DNA of 64,000 bases, taken from assembly GCF_021390435.2 (NCBI RefSeq), contig NZ_JAJVCN010000001.1, positions 868,001 to 932,000 of the forward strand. Reading direction: 5' to 3'. This document shows, in pieces, positions 61,785 to 64,000 of this stretch. A program made the translations under genes and the position numbers. The DNA is from Kibdelosporangium philippinense. GTDB lineage: Bacteria; Actinomycetota; Actinomycetes; Mycobacteriales; Pseudonocardiaceae. The first letter of the stretch is position 1. The number at the start of each line of letters is the position of its first letter. The notes beneath the pieces are model-generated. The model was not told where the DNA came from, did not search any database, and was given only the letters and a program-made list of their open reading frames with translations.

Positions 61785-62411
61785 ATGCGCGCACGTGACG
61801 TGATGAGCACCGACTTGGTCACCGTCAAACCGTCCACGTCGGCCAAACAAGCCGCGAAACTTATGGTGGACAACGGTTTCACGACCCTGCCGGTAGTCGG
61901 CGCGGACGGTCGGATGGTCGGTGTGGTCACCGAGATCGACCTGTTGCGCGACCGGATCGGCGTTGATCCACGCGCGCTGATCCATCCCGATTGGCCGGTG
62001 CACGCAGTCGGACACGCAGTCGCGCGCACTGTTGACGCCGTCATGACGACAGAGGTGCTCACCAGAGGACCGAACGCCGACGCCGCGCAACTGGCCCGGG
62101 ACATGCTGGATCACCACCTGCGTACGATCCCGATCGAGGACGAGGGCAAGCTGGTCGGCATCGTCACCCGCCGGGACCTTCTGCGTACGGTTGCCAGAGA
62201 CGACGAGACGATTGTCCGGGATGTCCGGCGCCACCTGTGCCGAGCTTTCCGGCGCGGCGACTGGTCGGCCTCAGTCGTCGATGGAGTCGCGACTCTGATC
62301 GACGACTATGACAACGCCGCCGACCGGCACATCGCCGAAGTCATCGCGGGCGCGGTCCCCGGTGTGCTCGAAGTCCACGTGCGGGCCAGGTCCAATGCCG
62401 TGGTCCCGTAG
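61785..62411 (+). CDS. CBS-pair and BON domain protein, second copy
   Basis: 208 aa from ATG 61785, with GGAGGAGC in the previous gene's end. CBS motif 1 (RARDVMSTDLVTVKPSTSAK), CBS motif 2 (VDAVMTTEVLTRGPNADAAQ ... HHLRTIPIEDEGKLVGIVTR) and a BON domain (WSASVVDGVATLIDDYDNAA). Same design as the 23648 protein. It is co-transcribed with a universal stress protein, so it probably senses the adenylate state under the same stress. Confidence 0.85.
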   Translation: MRARDVMSTDLVTVKPSTSAKQAAKLMVDNGFTTLPVVGADGRMVGVVTEIDLLRDRIGVDPRALIHPDWPVHAVGHAVARTVDAVMTTEVLTRGPNADAAQLARDMLDHHLRTIPIEDEGKLVGIVTRRDLLRTVARDDETIVRDVRRHLCRAFRRGDWSASVVDGVATLIDDYDNAADRHIAEVIAGAVPGVLEVHVRARSNAVVP

Positions 62412-62480
62412 GACTTCTGGCCCTGCTCGTCGGTAGGGGGCGGCTGAGGTCGGCACCTGGTTCGACGAGAGGGGCCACCG

Positions 62481-63134
62481 TCATGACTTGTTCTCGTCCC
62501 GCCGCCGGGTCGCGTAGACAGCGGCCTCGGTACGGCGTACGAACCCCAGCTTGTGCAGCAGCGAGGACACGTAGTTCTTCACCGTCTTCTCGGCGAGATA
62601 CAGCTGTGCGGCGATTTGCCGGTTCGTCATGCCTTCGGCGATCAGGTCCAGGATGCGGCGCTCCTGCGGGCTGAGCGTCGCGTAGCGGGGGTCTTCCTCC
62701 TTGTCCTCGCCTTTGCGCAACCGGTTGAGCACCATCGCGGTGACGCCCGCGTCGAGCAGCGATCCACCGCTCGCGATGGTTCGGATCGCGCCGACCAAGT
62801 CGTTGCCGCTGACTTGCTTCAACATGTATCCGGCGGCACCCGCCATGATCGCGCTGAAGAGCGCCTCGTCGTCGGCATGCGAGGTCAGCATCAGACACGC
62901 TGGCGGCGGTTCGACAGCGGCCCGTATGTCGCGACAGACCGTGACGCCATCCCCATCCGGCAACCGCACGTCGAGCAGGGCCACATCGGGGCGCAGTGCG
63001 GGGATGCGGGCAACCGCCTGTGCGGCGGTTCCCGCTTCGCCAATGACTTCGATGTCGGGCTCGGCTTCCAGAAGCTGTCCCAGTCCGCGGCGAACGATCT
63101 CGTGGTCGTCGAGCAGGAACACCTTGATGGTCAT
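62481..63134 (-). CDS. DosR/DevR-like response regulator (NarL family)
   Basis: 217 aa from ATG 63134 (GTGGAGGAGTTGGTG upstream). Receiver domain starts MTIKVFLLDDHEIVRRGLGQ, with phospho-acceptor D55 in ALLDVRLPDG and LTSHADDEA. The C-terminal LuxR helix-turn-helix is SPQERRILDLIAEGMTNRQI, AAQLYLAEKTVKNYVSSLLH. Nearly every block matches mycobacterial DosR in order and spacing. No DosS/DosT histidine kinase lies in the window. It is divergent from the Usp gene at 63300 and an 18-bp palindrome lies between them. Confidence 0.9.
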   Translation of the reverse strand: MTIKVFLLDDHEIVRRGLGQLLEAEPDIEVIGEAGTAAQAVARIPALRPDVALLDVRLPDGDGVTVCRDIRAAVEPPPACLMLTSHADDEALFSAIMAGAAGYMLKQVSGNDLVGAIRTIASGGSLLDAGVTAMVLNRLRKGEDKEEDPRYATLSPQERRILDLIAEGMTNRQIAAQLYLAEKTVKNYVSSLLHKLGFVRRTEAAVYATRRRDENKS

Positions 63135-63190
63135 CACCAACTCCTCCACGTCGCATCGCCGAGGCTACTCCGGAAGGCGGTACCGCCGAA

Positions 63191-63210
63191 GTAGGGCCGA
63201 TCGGCCCTAT
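63191..63210. promoter_or_regulatory. perfect palindrome between dosR-like and usp genes
   Basis: GTAGGGCCGATCGGCCCTAT; the inner 18 bp are a perfect palindrome. It lies 58 bp before the regulator start and 90 bp before the Usp start. It shares TAGGGyC...GnCC(C/T) with the sites at 34731, 53621 and 60352, so autoregulation is likely. Confidence 0.6.
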
Positions 63211-63299
63211 CCGGGTGGGCCGGTGAGCACTGCCCAGACGGGTGCGCGACAGGGGAAGGTTTCACCAAGAGATGCCAACCGTCCTATATGGAGGAAGCG

Positions 63300-64000
63300 A
63301 TGGCCACCGTGTTCGACCACCACCGGCCGATCATCGTCGGCATCGACGGCTCGGCGGCAGCGCTGGCCGCGGTTCGTTGGGCGGCGCGGGAAGCATCGGC
63401 ACGCAAGCTGCCATTGACCCTCGTACACGTGCAACCCGGCCCGAGCCGGTACCACGACGCGAAAGTAGCGGCGGCGATGCGCCCGGTCCTGCGTGAGCAG
63501 GCGAAGAAGTGGTTGCACGAGGCGCTCGACGCGGCCTGTGCGGAAGTACCCGATCTGAATCCGACCATTGAGCTGCGAGACGCGGAGGTGGTCGCAGCGC
63601 TGCTCGAGATGTCCGCCGACGCGGCCATGGTCGTGCTCGGTGCGCGCGGCACCGGCGGGTTCACCGGCATGCTGGTGGGGTCGACCGCGACTTCCGTGGT
63701 CGCAGCCGCCTCTTGCCCGGTCACGGTCGTCCGCACACCCCAACTGGGCTCGTCGAAGACAGGCGGTCCGGTCGTGGTTGGTGTCGACGGGTCCCCGGCG
63801 AGCGAGGCGGCGATCAAGTTCGCCTTCGAGGAAGCCTCGCTGCGTGGTGCCTCGTTGATCGCGGTGCACACGTGGACCGAGGTGTACCTCGATCCCGAGC
63901 TGAACGTGGACCGGATCGCGTTCGACACGACGCTTCTTGAGGAGCGTGAGCACGAGCTGTTGGCTCAGCGGCTGGCTGGGTGGCAGGAGAAGTACCCGGA
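63300..64000 (+). CDS. universal stress protein, tandem-domain, cut by window end
   Basis: ATG 63300 with GGAGGAAG upstream; 233 codons without a stop. First UspA domain complete (HRPIIVGIDGSAAALAAVRW; ATP loop VLGARGTGGFTGMLVGSTAT); the second begins GGPVVVGVDGSPASEAAIKF and runs off the window. Divergent from the DosR-like gene and probably its direct target. Confidence 0.87.
   Translation, partial: MATVFDHHRPIIVGIDGSAAALAAVRWAAREASARKLPLTLVHVQPGPSRYHDAKVAAAMRPVLREQAKKWLHEALDAACAEVPDLNPTIELRDAEVVAALLEMSADAAMVVLGARGTGGFTGMLVGSTATSVVAAASCPVTVVRTPQLGSSKTGGPVVVGVDGSPASEAAIKFAFEEASLRGASLIAVHTWTEVYLDPELNVDRIAFDTTLLEEREHELLAQRLAGWQEKYP

Noticed and set aside
1..64000. CRISPR arrays or large tandem repeats
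   Set aside because: No regularly spaced short repeats were seen by eye in intergenic DNA; the only repeats are inverted or paralogous ones listed above.

Overview
The window is GC-rich actinomycete DNA with ATG, GTG and TTG starts, strong purine-rich ribosome sites and many ATGA-type overlaps. The hyc-like locus, a DosR/DevR-type regulator and an Acg-type nitroreductase resemble Mycobacterium. The IS types, the LAL regulator and the small-gene families fit Pseudonocardiales better, but the genus cannot be fixed from sequence alone.

Layout. 1-5 kb: a minus-strand three-gene operon (hypothetical protein, Clp-N-like membrane protein, membrane/TPR protein) whose last gene is split by an IS5-family (IS427-type) element. 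5-12 kb: an insertion hot spot. It holds a tRNA-Pro(GGG)-like 3' half, then an IS21-family element with a perfect 6-bp target duplication, whose istB is itself split by a RIT element (three overlapping tyrosine recombinases) with perfect 30-bp inverted repeats. 12-13 kb: a DUF2975 gene fused at a rearrangement joint to the first codons of a secreted-protein gene. 13-23 kb: a LAL regulator and an aromatic/aldehyde operon (F420-type reductase, zinc alcohol dehydrogenase, gamma-resorcylate-decarboxylase-like amidohydrolase, aldehyde dehydrogenase), followed by a chimeric relic and an AAHS-type aromatic acid transporter.

23-36 kb: a locus like M. tuberculosis Rv0079-Rv0087. It has a CBS/BON protein, ArsR regulators with near-identical operators, and a six-gene hydrogenase-4/complex-I-like membrane complex whose large subunit lacks all [NiFe] cysteines. 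Around it are a small conserved protein, a malic-enzyme-like protein and a hibernation-factor/PPOX fusion. Parts are duplicated and decayed. 36-50 kb: a roadblock-like protein, then a catabolic cluster: ABC importer, UbiD decarboxylase, two GntR and one LysR regulators, UbiX, an ACMSD-like amidohydrolase, an alpha/beta hydrolase, a three-subunit molybdenum hydroxylase and CoxG. Palindromic sites upstream of the importer are candidate GntR operators. 50.5 kb: a second tRNA-Pro-like 3' half followed by a strong terminator, probably the right edge of an island.

51-64 kb: an MHS-family transporter, relics of an AraC regulator, a P-type ATPase and an acetate kinase, then a dormancy-type cluster: Acg-like nitroreductase, phosphoketolase, GNAT/acyl-CoA synthetase, a frameshifted PPOX gene, three universal stress proteins, a CBS/BON protein and a DosR-like response regulator. 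DosR-box-like palindromes before several of these genes suggest one hypoxia/energy-stress regulon that also covers the 34-kb HPF-PPOX gene. No CRISPR array or intact tRNA/rRNA gene was seen.
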